This document shows, in pieces, positions 54,501 to 62,853 of a stretch of DNA of 64,000 bases. Location of the stretch: positions 4,975,501-5,039,500 of the forward strand of contig NZ_JAFEJA010000001.1 of the NCBI RefSeq assembly GCF_016919245.1, read 5' to 3'. The position numbers and the translations under genes were made by a program. Numbering within the stretch: position 1 is the stretch's first letter; every line of letters starts with the position of its first letter. This DNA is from Streptomyces zhihengii (GTDB lineage: Bacteria; Actinomycetota; Actinomycetes; Streptomycetales; Streptomycetaceae). The notes under the pieces were generated by a model. That model ran no database searches. It saw only the letters and a program-made list of their open reading frames with translations, and had not been told where the DNA came from.

Positions 54501-55320
54501 CCGGGTGCTGGAGAAGAAGACCGTCGACGGCTGGGCGCAGGGCTTCGAACTGCCCGCCGAGGGCGGCAAGCTCGTGCTCACCCACGAGGACCCGCTGACC
54601 CACACCGCCTGGGTGTGGACGCAGGGGTTCCTGGCGCTCGTCCTCGTGGTGCTGGCCCTGCCGGGCAGGCGGCGCGAGATCGACGACGACCTGCCCGCGG
54701 AGGAGGCCGCCGCGGCCGTGCCCGAGCAGGCGGAGCCGGGCGAGGGACGCAGGGCACGCAGGCTGCGCGCCCAGGCGGAGGCCGACGCCGAGGACGAGCC
54801 GCAGGGCGCGGAGCCGGAGGCGGAGCCGTACGTGCCGCAGCAGGCCGCCCCGCAGCCGCCCGACCCCGCGGACGCCTACGCGGCCGTGCCGCCCCAGCAG
54901 CAGTACGGCGGGTGGAGCGACGGCACCCAGGAGCCGTACGCGTACGGCGACGGCTACGCGAACGCCCCGGGCGCCGCGGGCGACCCGTACGGGCAGTACC
55001 CCGCGTACGGCGACGGCGGACAGCAGGGCGGCGGGCAGGGTTACCCCGGCGAGCAGTCCTACGGCGCCGACGGGTACCAGCAGCACCCGCAGCACCCGCA
55101 GTCCCCGCAGCAGAGCTACCAGGACGGCTCCTGGACCCACGGCGCGGACGGCTACCCGCAGAACGGCGCCGACGCGTACCCGCAGGGCGGGGCGGACGGC
55201 TACCCGCAGGGCGGCGGTGACGGCTACCCGCAGGACGGCCGAGGCCACGACCCGTACGGATACGGCGACCAGTACCCCGAGCCGCCCTCCCAGGCTCCCG
55301 GCACCACGCGAGGCGAGTGA
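51529..55320 (+). CDS. Large GT2 glycosyltransferase with polytopic membrane and repetitive C-terminal regions
   Basis: 1263 residues from the ATG at 51529. Residues about 1-300 are a GT-A domain (AVLVSHDGARWLPDALAGLL, WLLHDDCAPEP with metal Asp, GFDRRLPLMRDDVDLCWRA). About 12 membrane helices follow (LLFAVLLLVSLVACRG through ALVALAAGLAPVAAAAGWM), then an external region of about 220 residues, a final helix (GFLALVLVVLALPG) and a cytoplasmic tail of about 200 residues. The tail ends in repeats such as GADGYPQGGGDGYPQ. This plan resembles actinobacterial GT2/C-type fusions thought to glycosylate lipid-linked or exported substrates. The downstream DUF5719 gene begins next to its stop and is likely its partner. 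Confidence 0.9.
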   Translation: MSATTAAFVPAHAPEFPRHVVTAVLVSHDGARWLPDALAGLLGQERPVQNVVAADTGSADASAQLLTEALGPDRVLHLARRTGFGAAVDEAARTAGVLTLDDLPYLKRPSGWDPATRTWRDDAYDMPELPHGEPVQWLWLLHDDCAPEPTALAELLRVADSDAYAAVVGPKLRGWYDRKQLLETGVSIANSGRRWTGLDRREQDQGQHDQVRSVLSVSSAGMLIRRDVYEELGGFDRRLPLMRDDVDLCWRAHSAGHRVLVAPDAVLRHAEAAARERRTVDCAGRSVASPHRVDKAGAVYTLLTNVRGVALPWVLLRLAVGTVLRTLAYLVGKVPGQAVDEVMGLFGVLLRPERILAGRRRRSRRAVEASELRPLFPPPGATVRATVEQVVSNFGGSDSDSGGSRHGAVESGPGGDDADFLEIEQFARLKKIARKPGPLLFAVLLLVSLVACRGLFGGGALSGGALLPAPADVSGLWARYADSWHPVGTGGTQTAPPYLAVLAVLSWLFLGSTGLALTVLLVCSVPLAGLTAYFASRPIVESRLLRAWASVAYAFLPAATGALATGRLGTAVLAIVLPLIARAAVAAHGLRARAGTRGSWRATWAYALLLTFAMAFTPVVWPLALITGIAVLVLRRGDLTAHLLRFLAVVGTPMLVLAPWSLELLTSPSGFLREAGLDLGGGSAGALDLLGISPGGPGAAGGLLMLGIVAAALGALLRGERTFAIRTAWAVALLALVFAVLTNGSGYAGPATLVYGIALLAAAVIGAEGGRSRVASQSFGWRQPVAALVALAAGLAPVAAAAGWMLDGAAGPLGRRDPVQVPAFVAEESDTRDQPRTLVLGGTSAATVSYTLVRGSGGRLGDAELAEAAGGDPSLDRVVANLVAGSGADQTSQLSGYAIRYILVRDGVPRETGRVLDATPGLSRLSQLDGSALWRVDRQVARATIVDGTADPLPVASDTVGARADIPKGGAGRVLRIADHASEGWQATVGGRVLEKKTVDGWAQGFELPAEGGKLVLTHEDPLTHTAWVWTQGFLALVLVVLALPGRRREIDDDLPAEEAAAAVPEQAEPGEGRRARRLRAQAEADAEDEPQGAEPEAEPYVPQQAAPQPPDPADAYAAVPPQQQYGGWSDGTQEPYAYGDGYANAPGAAGDPYGQYPAYGDGGQQGGGQGYPGEQSYGADGYQQHPQHPQSPQQSYQDGSWTHGADGYPQNGADAYPQGGADGYPQGGGDGYPQDGRGHDPYGYGDQYPEPPSQAPGTTRGE

Positions 55321-55322
55321 GA

Positions 55323-56909
55323 GTGAAGCGCACCACCATCTCCCTGATCGCGGTCGCCACCGCGCTGGCGGCGGTCACCGGCATCGCGTCGCTGACCTCG
55401 CCCGAAGGCGACGCGGCCCCGCAGAACAAGGCGGCGGCCCGGCTTCCGGTCGAACGCTCCAGCCTGATGTGCCCCGCGCCCAGCACGTCCGAACTGGCCG
55501 AGACGCTGTACACCTCCTTCACCCCCGCCGGCGCCGGGGGCGGCGGCGACGCCGAGAAGCCGACCGCCGAACTGCGCCCGTCCGCCTCCGTGTTGGCGGA
55601 CACGGACGCGGCCCCCGCGAAGGACGACAAGGACGCCGACGCGGACAAGGACGCCGACGACGAGAAGGAGGCCGGGGACTCGGCCGCCGCCGCGCGGAAA
55701 CCGGCTCCGGACAAGCCCGTTGTCGTCCTCGAAGCGCCCGGCAAGCCCGTCGCCGCCGATGCCGACGGCGGCGAGGCACCCGCCCTCGTGGGCACCGCGA
55801 CCGGCGCGCTCGCACCCGGCTGGACCGCCCAGCAGACCACGACCGTCCCCGCGGGCGGCGGCCGCGGCCTGCTCGGCGTGAGCTGCACCGCCCCGGACAC
55901 CGACTTCTGGTTCCCCGCCGCGTCCCTCGCGGAGCGGCGCCAGGACTACGTCCACCTCACCAACCCCGACGACACCAGCGCGGTCGCCGACATCGAGCTC
56001 TACGGCAAGGACGGCGAGCTCAAGAGCACCCTGAGCGAGGGCATCACCGTCCCGCCCGGCGGCACCGTGCCGGTGCTGCTGTCGACCCTCACCGCCGACA
56101 AGGCCGACGACGTCACCGTCCACGTCGCCACCCGCACGGGCCGCGTCGGCGCGGTCGTGCGCTCCGCCGACGAGACCGACGGCAGCGACTGGCTCGCGGC
56201 GTCCGCCGACCCCGCGGGTACCGCGGTCCTCCCCGGCATCCCGGCGGACGCGACCTCCGTCCAGCTCGTCGCCTTCGCGCCGGGCCAGGAGGACGCCGAC
56301 CTCAAGGTCCAACTCGCCGGCCCCACCGGCACGATCACCCCGGCGGGCTTCGAGAAGCTCCGGGTGAAGTCGGGGATGACGGCCATGATCGACCTGAAGG
56401 ACGTGACCAGGGGCGAGGCCGGGACGCTGATCCTCAGCCCCGCCGAGAAGGGCCGCGAGACCCCCGTCGTCGCCGCGCTGCGGGTGGTGCGGGGCAAGGG
56501 CGAGAAGAAGGAGGTCGCCTTCATCCCCGCCGCCGCGCCCGTGGGCGCGCGGGCGACCGTCGCCGACAACCGGGACAAGGGCTCGTTCCTCTCGCTCACC
56601 GCCCCCGGCAAGGCGGCGCAGGTCAAGGTGTCGGTGTCGGCGGGCACCCGCGGGGGCACCGCGGCGGTCAAGACGTACACCGTGAAGGCCGGCAGCACGC
56701 TCACCATCACCGCCCCCGTGCCCGAGGGGCTCCGCGGCACCTTCGCCCTGACCGTGCAGACGGTCTCCGGCGGCCCGGTCCACGGCTCGCGGATGCTGGA
56801 GGTCCCGGACGACGGCATCCCGATGTTCACCGTGCAGAACCTCTCCGACGACCGGGGGACGGTGTCCGTCCCGGTGGCGGAGCAGGACCTGTCGGTGCTC
56901 GACGACTGA
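55323..56909 (+). CDS. DUF5719 family exported protein
   Basis: 528 residues if started at the GTG at 55323 (GAGG 9 bp upstream); a GTG at 55317 overlapping the GT2 stop is an alternative. N-terminal signal/anchor (TISLIAVATALAAVTGIASL), then an acidic Ala/Asp/Lys-rich stretch (DDKDADADKDADDEKEAGD), then repeated beta-rich domains (YVHLTNPDDTSAVADIELYG, VLLSTLTADKADDVTVHVAT). This layout matches DUF5719, found immediately downstream of this GT2 type across actinobacteria (recall). Probably an extracytoplasmic partner of the GT. Two cysteines (MCPAPS, SCTAPD) could pair. Confidence 0.87.
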   Translation: MKRTTISLIAVATALAAVTGIASLTSPEGDAAPQNKAAARLPVERSSLMCPAPSTSELAETLYTSFTPAGAGGGGDAEKPTAELRPSASVLADTDAAPAKDDKDADADKDADDEKEAGDSAAAARKPAPDKPVVVLEAPGKPVAADADGGEAPALVGTATGALAPGWTAQQTTTVPAGGGRGLLGVSCTAPDTDFWFPAASLAERRQDYVHLTNPDDTSAVADIELYGKDGELKSTLSEGITVPPGGTVPVLLSTLTADKADDVTVHVATRTGRVGAVVRSADETDGSDWLAASADPAGTAVLPGIPADATSVQLVAFAPGQEDADLKVQLAGPTGTITPAGFEKLRVKSGMTAMIDLKDVTRGEAGTLILSPAEKGRETPVVAALRVVRGKGEKKEVAFIPAAAPVGARATVADNRDKGSFLSLTAPGKAAQVKVSVSAGTRGGTAAVKTYTVKAGSTLTITAPVPEGLRGTFALTVQTVSGGPVHGSRMLEVPDDGIPMFTVQNLSDDRGTVSVPVAEQDLSVLDD

Positions 56910-56918
56910 CCGCGCGCA

Positions 56919-56943
56919 CCGGGGCCCGTCCACCGGGCCCCGG
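56919..56943. terminator. Hairpin between the DUF5719 and zincin genes
   Basis: CCGGGGCCCG-TCCAC-CGGGCCCCGG, perfect 10-bp arms, between convergent genes. Confidence 0.75.
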
Positions 56944-56950
56944 CGGGCCG

Positions 56951-57382
56951 TCAGTCCTGGCCGTACCGCGGATCGACCGACTCGGGCGAGAGCCCGAGCA
57001 GCTCGGCGACCTGCTCGACGACCACCTCGTGGACCAGCAGCGCCCGCTCGTCGCGGCTCTTCGTCCGGATCTCGACGGGCCGGCGGTAGACCATGATCCG
57101 CGCGGGGGCGTCCTTCCCCGCCGGTTCGGCGCTGCCCAGCGGCACCGAGTCGTCCACCGAGCGGGGCACCTCCAGGACGAGGAAGTCGACCTCGGCGAGC
57201 TCGGGCCAGCGCCGCTCCAGCCGCTCCACGGAGTCCAGGACCAGGTCCCGGAAGCTCTCGGCACGACTCGCGGCGAGCGGCACCTGCGGCGGCGCGACGG
57301 GCCCGCGCATGCCCCGGCCGTGGCGGTCGCGGCGGCGCGGTCTCGGCTCGCCCGGGGGCGGCGGTACGGGGCTGTCCTTCAC
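56951..57382 (-). CDS. Zincin-like metallopeptidase family protein with altered HExxH
   Basis: 143 residues. The C-terminal half has the small-zincin pattern VEIRTKSRDERALLVHEVVV with the following EQVAELLGLSPESVDP. In most homologues (PF06262-like) the motif is HExxH; here it is H-E-V-V-V-E, so the second histidine ligand is missing. The N-terminal 35 residues are Pro/Arg-rich. It may be non-catalytic or use the later Glu. It occupies the same position as the corresponding gene next to whiB2/DUF3499 in mycobacteria (recall). Cytosolic, no signal peptide. Confidence 0.82.
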   Translation of the reverse strand: MKDSPVPPPPGEPRPRRRDRHGRGMRGPVAPPQVPLAASRAESFRDLVLDSVERLERRWPELAEVDFLVLEVPRSVDDSVPLGSAEPAGKDAPARIMVYRRPVEIRTKSRDERALLVHEVVVEQVAELLGLSPESVDPRYGQD

Positions 57383-57653
57383 TCACGCAGGGTAACTCTC
57401 CACGCCGTCCCGGTCCCGTCCGCCGGGCTCGGAGCGGTCGGCTTGTCGCCAGTTGAACGATCCGGCCAAGCTTGGGCTCGAATCCGCGTCCCCTCCGATC
57501 GGTGATCTCGTCACGAATGACCTCATTCGCCCCAAGTCGTGACCGTCCGGGGTGCGGTCGCCGTCCATGTGGTTCTCTTTCCGTGCAGGTCAGGCCAGTT
57601 GCCGGAACTGCCGAATTGTCGGACGCCGCAGCACGACACGGGGGAGTGACCTG

Positions 57654-58082
57654 GTGGAGAGTCGTCGCAGCCCGCTCAAGAGTGCGGTACCGTCCAACGT
57701 CGTGAGCCCTGTACGTCGATGTTCTCGCACCGCGTGCGGCCGCCCTGCCGTCGCGACACTGACGTACGTCTATGCCGACTCGACTGCGGTCCTCGGCCCG
57801 CTCGCCACCTACGCCGAGCCCCACTGCTACGACCTGTGCGCCGAGCACAGCGAGCGGCTGACCGCCCCGCGCGGCTGGGAGGTCGTGCGGCTCACCGACG
57901 GGTCCGGCCCCGCCCGCCCCAGCGGCGACGATCTCGAAGCCCTGGCGAACGCGGTCCGGGAGGCGGCACGCCCGCAGGGGCGCACCGCGGAGGCCGGCGG
58001 CCAGGGCGGACGCAGGCCGGCGGACCCGATGGAGGTCGCACGCCGCGGCCACCTGCGCGTGCTCCGCTCCCCGGACAACTGA
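57654..58082 (+). CDS. DUF3499 family protein
   Basis: 142 residues from a GTG at 57654 (GGGGGAG 7-13 bp upstream); a GTG at 57702 would give 126 residues. The conserved block RRCSRTACGRPAVATLTYVY, followed by EPHCYDLCAEHSERLTAPRG, is the DUF3499 signature. Its cysteines and histidines (CSRTAC, HCYDLCAEH) look like a zinc-binding treble-clef type site. Function unknown. It sits between the zincin and manB, an order kept in other actinobacteria. Divergent from the zincin gene across 271 bp. Confidence 0.85.
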   Translation: MESRRSPLKSAVPSNVVSPVRRCSRTACGRPAVATLTYVYADSTAVLGPLATYAEPHCYDLCAEHSERLTAPRGWEVVRLTDGSGPARPSGDDLEALANAVREAARPQGRTAEAGGQGGRRPADPMEVARRGHLRVLRSPDN

Positions 58083-58272
58083 CCCTCCCTCCTCCCGCCG
58101 CACCGCACGCCGGCCCCAAGGCGCCCCGGAACACGCCCGGTTGACGCCGTGGCGCCCCGCCCGCACAGCCCGGCGGGCACCGCCGCCCGCCGGGGTCGCC
58201 GACCCGCCGTGGCGGCCGCGCGCCGTACGGGTACTTTGATGCGACTGCCGAGACTTCAGGAGGATTGGGCCC

Positions 58273-59640
58273 GTGGCTGCTGATCTGTCGCAGATCGTGA
58301 AGGCGTACGACGTCCGCGGCGTGGTGCCGGATCAGTGGGACGAGCGGACCGCCGAACTGTTCGGCGCCGCCTTCGTCCGGGTGACGGACGCCGGCGCGAT
58401 CGTCGTCGGCCACGACATGCGGCCGTCCTCGCCCGGTCTGGCCGGGGCGTTCGCCCGCGGCGCCGCCGCGCTCGGCGCCGACGTCACCATGATCGGCCTC
58501 TGCTCCACCGACCAGCTCTACTTCGCCTCCGGCCGGCTCGGCCTGCCCGGCGCGATGTTCACCGCCTCGCACAACCCGGCGCGGTACAACGGCATCAAGA
58601 TGTGCCGTGCCGGAGCCGCGCCCGTCGGCCAGGACACCGGTCTCGCCGACATCCGGGCGCTCGTCGAGGGCTGGACCGCCGACGGCGCCGCCCCGCTCCC
58701 CGCCGAGGTGCCCGGCACCGTCACCGAGCGGGAGACCCTGGACGACTACGCGGCCCACCTGCTGTCGCTGGTCGACCTCTCCGCGATGCGCCCCCTCAAG
58801 GTCGTCGTCGACGCGGGCAACGGCATGGGCGGCCACACCGTCCCCACCGTCCTGCGCTCCCTGCCGGTCACCCTGGTGCCGATGTACTTCGAGCTCGACG
58901 GCACCTTCCCCAACCACGAGGCCAACCCCCTCGACCCGGCCAACCTCGTCGACCTCCAGGCCCGGGTCCGCGAGGAGGGGGCCGACCTCGGCCTCGCCTT
59001 CGACGGCGACGCCGACCGCTGCTTCGTCGTCGACGAGCGCGGCGAGGGCGTCTCCCCGTCCGCCGTCACCGCCCTCGTGGCCCGCCGCGAACTGGCCAAG
59101 CACCCCGGCGGCACGGTGATCCACAACCTGATCACCTCCTGGTCCGTCCCCGAGGTCGTCCGCGAACACGGCGGCAACCCCGTCCGCACCCGCGTGGGGC
59201 ACTCCTTCATCAAGGAGGAGATGGCCCGCACCGGCGCCGTCTTCGGCGGCGAGCACTCCGCCCACTACTACTTCCGCGACTTCTGGAACGCCGACACCGG
59301 CATGCTCGCGGCGCTCCACGTCCTCGCCGCCCTCGGCGCCCAGCCGGAGCCGCTGTCCGCGCTCGTCGAGGAGTACGACCGCTACGCGGCGTCCGGGGAG
59401 ATCAACTCCGAGGTCGACGACCAGGCGGCCCGCGCCGCCGCCGTCCGCGCGGCCTTCGCCGGCCGCGACGGCGCGGGCACCGACGAGCTCGACGGGCTCA
59501 CCGTCACGGCCGCCGACTGGTGGTTCAACCTGCGCGCCTCCAACACGGAGCCGCTGCTGCGCCTCAACGTCGAGGCGCGCGACGAGGCGACCATGGCCAA
59601 GATCCGCGACGAGGTCCTCGCGCTGGTGCGCGGCGCCTGA
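58273..59640 (+). CDS. manB: Phosphomannomutase/phosphoglucomutase ManB
   Basis: 455 residues, GTG start after CAGGAGG. Alpha-D-phosphohexomutase with all four landmark loops: catalytic serine in FTASHNPARYNGIKM, the metal loop FDGDADRCF, the sugar-binding GGEHSAHYYF, and the phosphate-binding RASNTEPLLR. Converts mannose-6-P to mannose-1-P for GDP-mannose. GEHSAH with RASNTEP is usual for PMM/PGM enzymes. Followed by trm112-like, SIS and manA genes, all on this strand. Confidence 0.95.
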   Translation: MAADLSQIVKAYDVRGVVPDQWDERTAELFGAAFVRVTDAGAIVVGHDMRPSSPGLAGAFARGAAALGADVTMIGLCSTDQLYFASGRLGLPGAMFTASHNPARYNGIKMCRAGAAPVGQDTGLADIRALVEGWTADGAAPLPAEVPGTVTERETLDDYAAHLLSLVDLSAMRPLKVVVDAGNGMGGHTVPTVLRSLPVTLVPMYFELDGTFPNHEANPLDPANLVDLQARVREEGADLGLAFDGDADRCFVVDERGEGVSPSAVTALVARRELAKHPGGTVIHNLITSWSVPEVVREHGGNPVRTRVGHSFIKEEMARTGAVFGGEHSAHYYFRDFWNADTGMLAALHVLAALGAQPEPLSALVEEYDRYAASGEINSEVDDQAARAAAVRAAFAGRDGAGTDELDGLTVTAADWWFNLRASNTEPLLRLNVEARDEATMAKIRDEVLALVRGA

Positions 59641-59882
59641 CCCGGCCCCCGGCGGGCCCCACGGGGCCCTCCGCACGGTCCCGCCGGGGCGGCGCGCACC
59701 CGGCCCGGCGGGCCCCCGGGCACGCTCCGGAACGCAACCCCCGGCACCCCCGCCCAGAACGAGCCGCACCCCACCGCCCGGCGGTAGGCTGACGAGGCCC
59801 GATCCGTACGACCACGACCGCGCGACCGGCCCGGGAACACCGCCCGGACGGCCCGCGACCGCCCCGAAGGGACACCGCTGTC

Positions 59883-60065
59883 ATGCCGCTCGAAGCCGGC
59901 CTCCTGGAGATCCTCGCCTGCCCGGCGTGCCACGCCCCCCTCGACGACCGCTCGTCGGCGGACACCCCGGAGCTGATCTGCACCGGCACCGACTGCGGCC
60001 TGGCCTACCCCGTCCGGGACGGCATCCCGGTCCTCCTGGTCGACGAGGCACGCCGGCCCGCCTGA
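59883..60065 (+). CDS. Trm112 family small zinc protein
   Basis: 60 residues: [14 protein letters not shown], then [20 protein letters not shown]. Two cysteine pairs (CPAC; C-x4-C) form the Trm112/UPF0434 zinc knuckle. In eukaryotes and archaea Trm112 activates methyltransferases; bacterial partners are mostly unknown. No methyltransferase is adjacent. AAGGGACACCG precedes the ATG. The 242-bp spacer to manB holds no gene. Confidence 0.92.
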   Translation: MPLEAGLLEILACPACHAPLDDRSSADTPELICTGTDCGLAYPVRDGIPVLLVDEARRPA

Positions 60066-60128
60066 CGCGGCCGGAGACAACCACACACCGACCCCCTCGC
60101 ACGCGTACGGCGATCGGAGGCCAACCCC

Positions 60129-61271
60129 ATGCTCGACGAGTCGCTCCTCGACGCGCCGGACGCTCTCGCACGCATCGACCACAGAGGGCTCCTGCGGGGA
60201 GCCGCCGAGGCAGGGGCACGCGTGCGCACCGCCGCCCGGCACGCGTCCGAGGCGGGCATCGCGTCCCTCACCCCCGAGGGACGGCCGAGGACGGTCCTGG
60301 TGGCCGGCCCCGGCACCGCGGCGGTCGGCGTCGCCGACCTCATCGGCGCCCTGGCCGGCGCGTCCGCCCCCGTCATCGCGCTGCGGCCCACGGGCGTGGC
60401 GCACGCCGCCGGCGCCCTGCGCTGGACGCTGCCGGGCTGGGCCGGCTCCCTCGACCTGCTGCTCGTCGCCACCACCGACGGCAGCGAGCCCGGCCTCGCG
60501 CTCCTCGTCGAGCAGGCCCACCGGCGCGGGTGCTCCGTCGTCGCCGTCACCCCCGGCGCCTCCCCGCTCTCCGAGGCCGTCGAGGGCGCCCACGGCCTCG
60601 TGGTGCCCATGGCCACCTCGCCCTACGAGCTGTACGAGGAGGGGCAGGCGGCGAGCCCCAGCGCGCTCTGGGCGCTGTTCACCCCGCTCCTCGCGCTCCT
60701 CGACCGGGTCGGCCTCCTCGAAGCGCCCCCGGAGGCGCTCGACAAGGTCGCCGACCGGCTCGACCGCGCCGCCGAACGCTGCGGGCCCGCCATCGCCACC
60801 TACAGCAACCCGGCCAAGACCCTCGCCGCCGAACTCGCCGACAGCCTCCCGCTGATCTGGACCGAGGGCGTCGGAGCGGCCCCCGCCGGCCGCCGGTTCG
60901 CCGCCGTGCTCGCCGAACTCGCCGGACGCCCCGCCCTCGCCGCCGAACTGCCCGAGGCACTGCCGGCACACGGCGTGCTGCTGGTCGGCGACTTCGCGGC
61001 CGGTGCCGACCCCGACGACTTCTTCCGCGACCGGGTCGAGGAGCGGCAGGCGCTCAGGGCCCGCGTCGTCCTGCTGCGCGACCGTCCGGCGGGCGGCCTG
61101 ACGGCCGCACCCGCCGCGCGCGAGCTGGCCCTCGGCCACGACACCCCCGTCAGCGAACTCGAACCGGAGGAGGGCAGCGAGCTGGAGTGCATCGCCGAAC
61201 TGCTCGCCGTCACCGACTTCGCCGCCGTCTACCTCTCGCTGGCCGAGGCGGGCGGCGCCGAACCGTCGTAG
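60129..61271 (+). CDS. SIS-domain protein, degenerate phosphoglucose/phosphomannose isomerase homologue
   Basis: 380 residues. Overall plan of bifunctional phosphoglucose/phosphomannose isomerases: an N-terminal SIS domain (TVLVAGPGTAAVGVADLIGA, VTPGASPLSEAVEGA) and a C-terminal PGI/PMI domain starting near YSNPAKTLAAELADSLPLIW. The phosphate-binding GGSG and SGNTEET loops are replaced by GPGTAA and TTDGSEPG. The C-terminal W-K-x-Q-x-N-E-N-x-K segment has no counterpart. Probably not an isomerase. It is the fixed neighbour of manA/manB in actinobacteria (Rv3256c-like, recall). It lies 63 bp after the Trm112 gene. Confidence 0.82.
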   Translation: MLDESLLDAPDALARIDHRGLLRGAAEAGARVRTAARHASEAGIASLTPEGRPRTVLVAGPGTAAVGVADLIGALAGASAPVIALRPTGVAHAAGALRWTLPGWAGSLDLLLVATTDGSEPGLALLVEQAHRRGCSVVAVTPGASPLSEAVEGAHGLVVPMATSPYELYEEGQAASPSALWALFTPLLALLDRVGLLEAPPEALDKVADRLDRAAERCGPAIATYSNPAKTLAAELADSLPLIWTEGVGAAPAGRRFAAVLAELAGRPALAAELPEALPAHGVLLVGDFAAGADPDDFFRDRVEERQALRARVVLLRDRPAGGLTAAPAARELALGHDTPVSELEPEEGSELECIAELLAVTDFAAVYLSLAEAGGAEPS

Positions 61272-61590
61272 CGGGAACCACCGCCCCGCGCCCGACGCCG
61301 TGCGCGGGGCCCCCGCACGCGCCCCGTCCCGTACCGCCCACCGTTTCCCTCCCGTTCCGTTCCGTCCCGTACAGTCCGGGCGGATCCCCACCGCACCGGC
61401 CGTCCCGCCTGCCCGGACCCGTCCGCCCTCACGGCGGCACGGCAGGGCCGGGGCAGGGCGACCGGGGCCGGGGGAGGGACGACCGAGCCCGCCCCCGAAG
61501 AACCGAGCCCGCCGCGGAACAACCGGGCCCGCCGCAGAGCGACGCGGCACGACCGGGCCCCCCGCAGAACGACCGAGGAAGAACAGGACC
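61272..61590. other. Spacer upstream of manA with degenerate repeats
   Basis: 319 bp. No convincing gene. From about 61480 to 61583 it consists of diverged units of the type GACCGGGCCCGCCGCAGA, about 20 bp each. A manA promoter may lie near 61340-61400, where CCGTTCCGTTCCGTCCCGTA is less GC-rich. Confidence 0.5.
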
Positions 61591-62754
61591 ATGGACCGCC
61601 TCGACAACACCGTGCGCCCCTACGCCTGGGGGTCCACGACCGCCATCCCGGAACTGCTCGGCACCGCCCCCACCGGCGAACCGCAGGCCGAGATGTGGAT
61701 GGGCGCCCACCCCGGAGCACCGTCCGGGACCGACCGCGGCACCCTCGACCAAGTGATCGCCGCCGACCCCGAGGGCGAGCTCGGCCAGGCGGCCGTCGGC
61801 GCCTTCGGGCCCCGGCTGCCCTTCCTGCTGAAGCTCCTCGCGGCCGGCGCACCGCTCTCCCTCCAGGTCCACCCCGACCTGGCACAGGCCGCCGAGGGCC
61901 ACGCGGCCGAGGAGGCCGCAGGCGTCCCCGCCGACGCCCCGCACCGCAACTACAAGGACGCCAACCACAAGCCCGAACTCGTCTGCGCCCTCACGCCGTT
62001 CGACGGCCTGTGCGGCTTCCGGCCGCCGGTGGAGGCCGCCGACCTGCTCGCCGGCCTCGACGTCGACTCCCTCAAGCCCTACGTGGACCTGCTCCACGCG
62101 CACCCCGAGGAAGCGGCGCTGCGCGAGGTGCTCACCGCCCTGCTGAGCGCGGACCGCGACGAGATGGCCGCCACCGTCACCGAGGCCGCGGCCGCCGCCG
62201 AACGTCTCGGCGGCCCCTACGCCCCGTACGCCTCGATCGCCCGGCACTACCCCGGTGACCCGGGCGTGGTCGCCGCCATGCTCCTCAACCACGTGCGACT
62301 CCAGCCCGGCGAGGCGCTCTTCCTCGGCGCCGGCGTCCCGCACGCCTACCTCGACGGCCTGGCCGTCGAGATCATGGCCAACTCGGACAACGTCCTGCGG
62401 TGCGGACTGACCCCCAAGCACGTCGACGTCCCCGAACTGCTGCGCATCGTCCGCTTCGAGTCGACCGAGCCGGGCGTGCTGCGCCCCGAGGTCTCGCCCA
62501 CCGGCGAGGAGGTCTACGACACCCCGACCGACGAGTTCCGCCTCTCCCGCTACGTCCTCGCCCCCGGCTCCGAGGCACGCGACCTGACGGCCTTCGGACC
62601 GCAGATCCTGCTGTGCACCGCGGGCGGGGTCACGGCGGGCGAACTCCCCCTCACCCCAGGCCAGTCGGTGTTCGTCCCGGCGGGCGAGCAGGTGTCCGTG
62701 ACGGGCACGGACGGCCGCTCCGGGACACTCTTCCGGGCGACCGTGACGGCCTGA
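61591..62754 (+). CDS. manA: Mannose-6-phosphate isomerase ManA, class I
   Basis: 387 residues. Zinc cupin isomerase linking fructose-6-P to mannose-6-P. NTVRPYAWGSTTAIPELLG at the start; the zinc site comprises LSLQVHPDLAQA (QxH), the glutamate of NHKPELVCALTPF, and the later histidine in LGAGVPHAYLDGLAVEIMAN. The arginine in VLRCGLTPKHVDVPEL is the usual catalytic residue. ATG at 61591 with AGGAAGAACAGG upstream; longer frames run into the repeat-containing spacer. Completes the manB/manA pair for GDP-mannose supply. Confidence 0.95.
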   Translation: MDRLDNTVRPYAWGSTTAIPELLGTAPTGEPQAEMWMGAHPGAPSGTDRGTLDQVIAADPEGELGQAAVGAFGPRLPFLLKLLAAGAPLSLQVHPDLAQAAEGHAAEEAAGVPADAPHRNYKDANHKPELVCALTPFDGLCGFRPPVEAADLLAGLDVDSLKPYVDLLHAHPEEAALREVLTALLSADRDEMAATVTEAAAAAERLGGPYAPYASIARHYPGDPGVVAAMLLNHVRLQPGEALFLGAGVPHAYLDGLAVEIMANSDNVLRCGLTPKHVDVPELLRIVRFESTEPGVLRPEVSPTGEEVYDTPTDEFRLSRYVLAPGSEARDLTAFGPQILLCTAGGVTAGELPLTPGQSVFVPAGEQVSVTGTDGRSGTLFRATVTA

Positions 62755-62853
62755 GACGGGGCGGTCCGCCGGTGCTGCAACAATGGCGCACCGCAATGGC
62801 CGGGCCGGGACCTCCGGGCGACCGATGTCAGTACGAAGGGACACCCCGAACTC

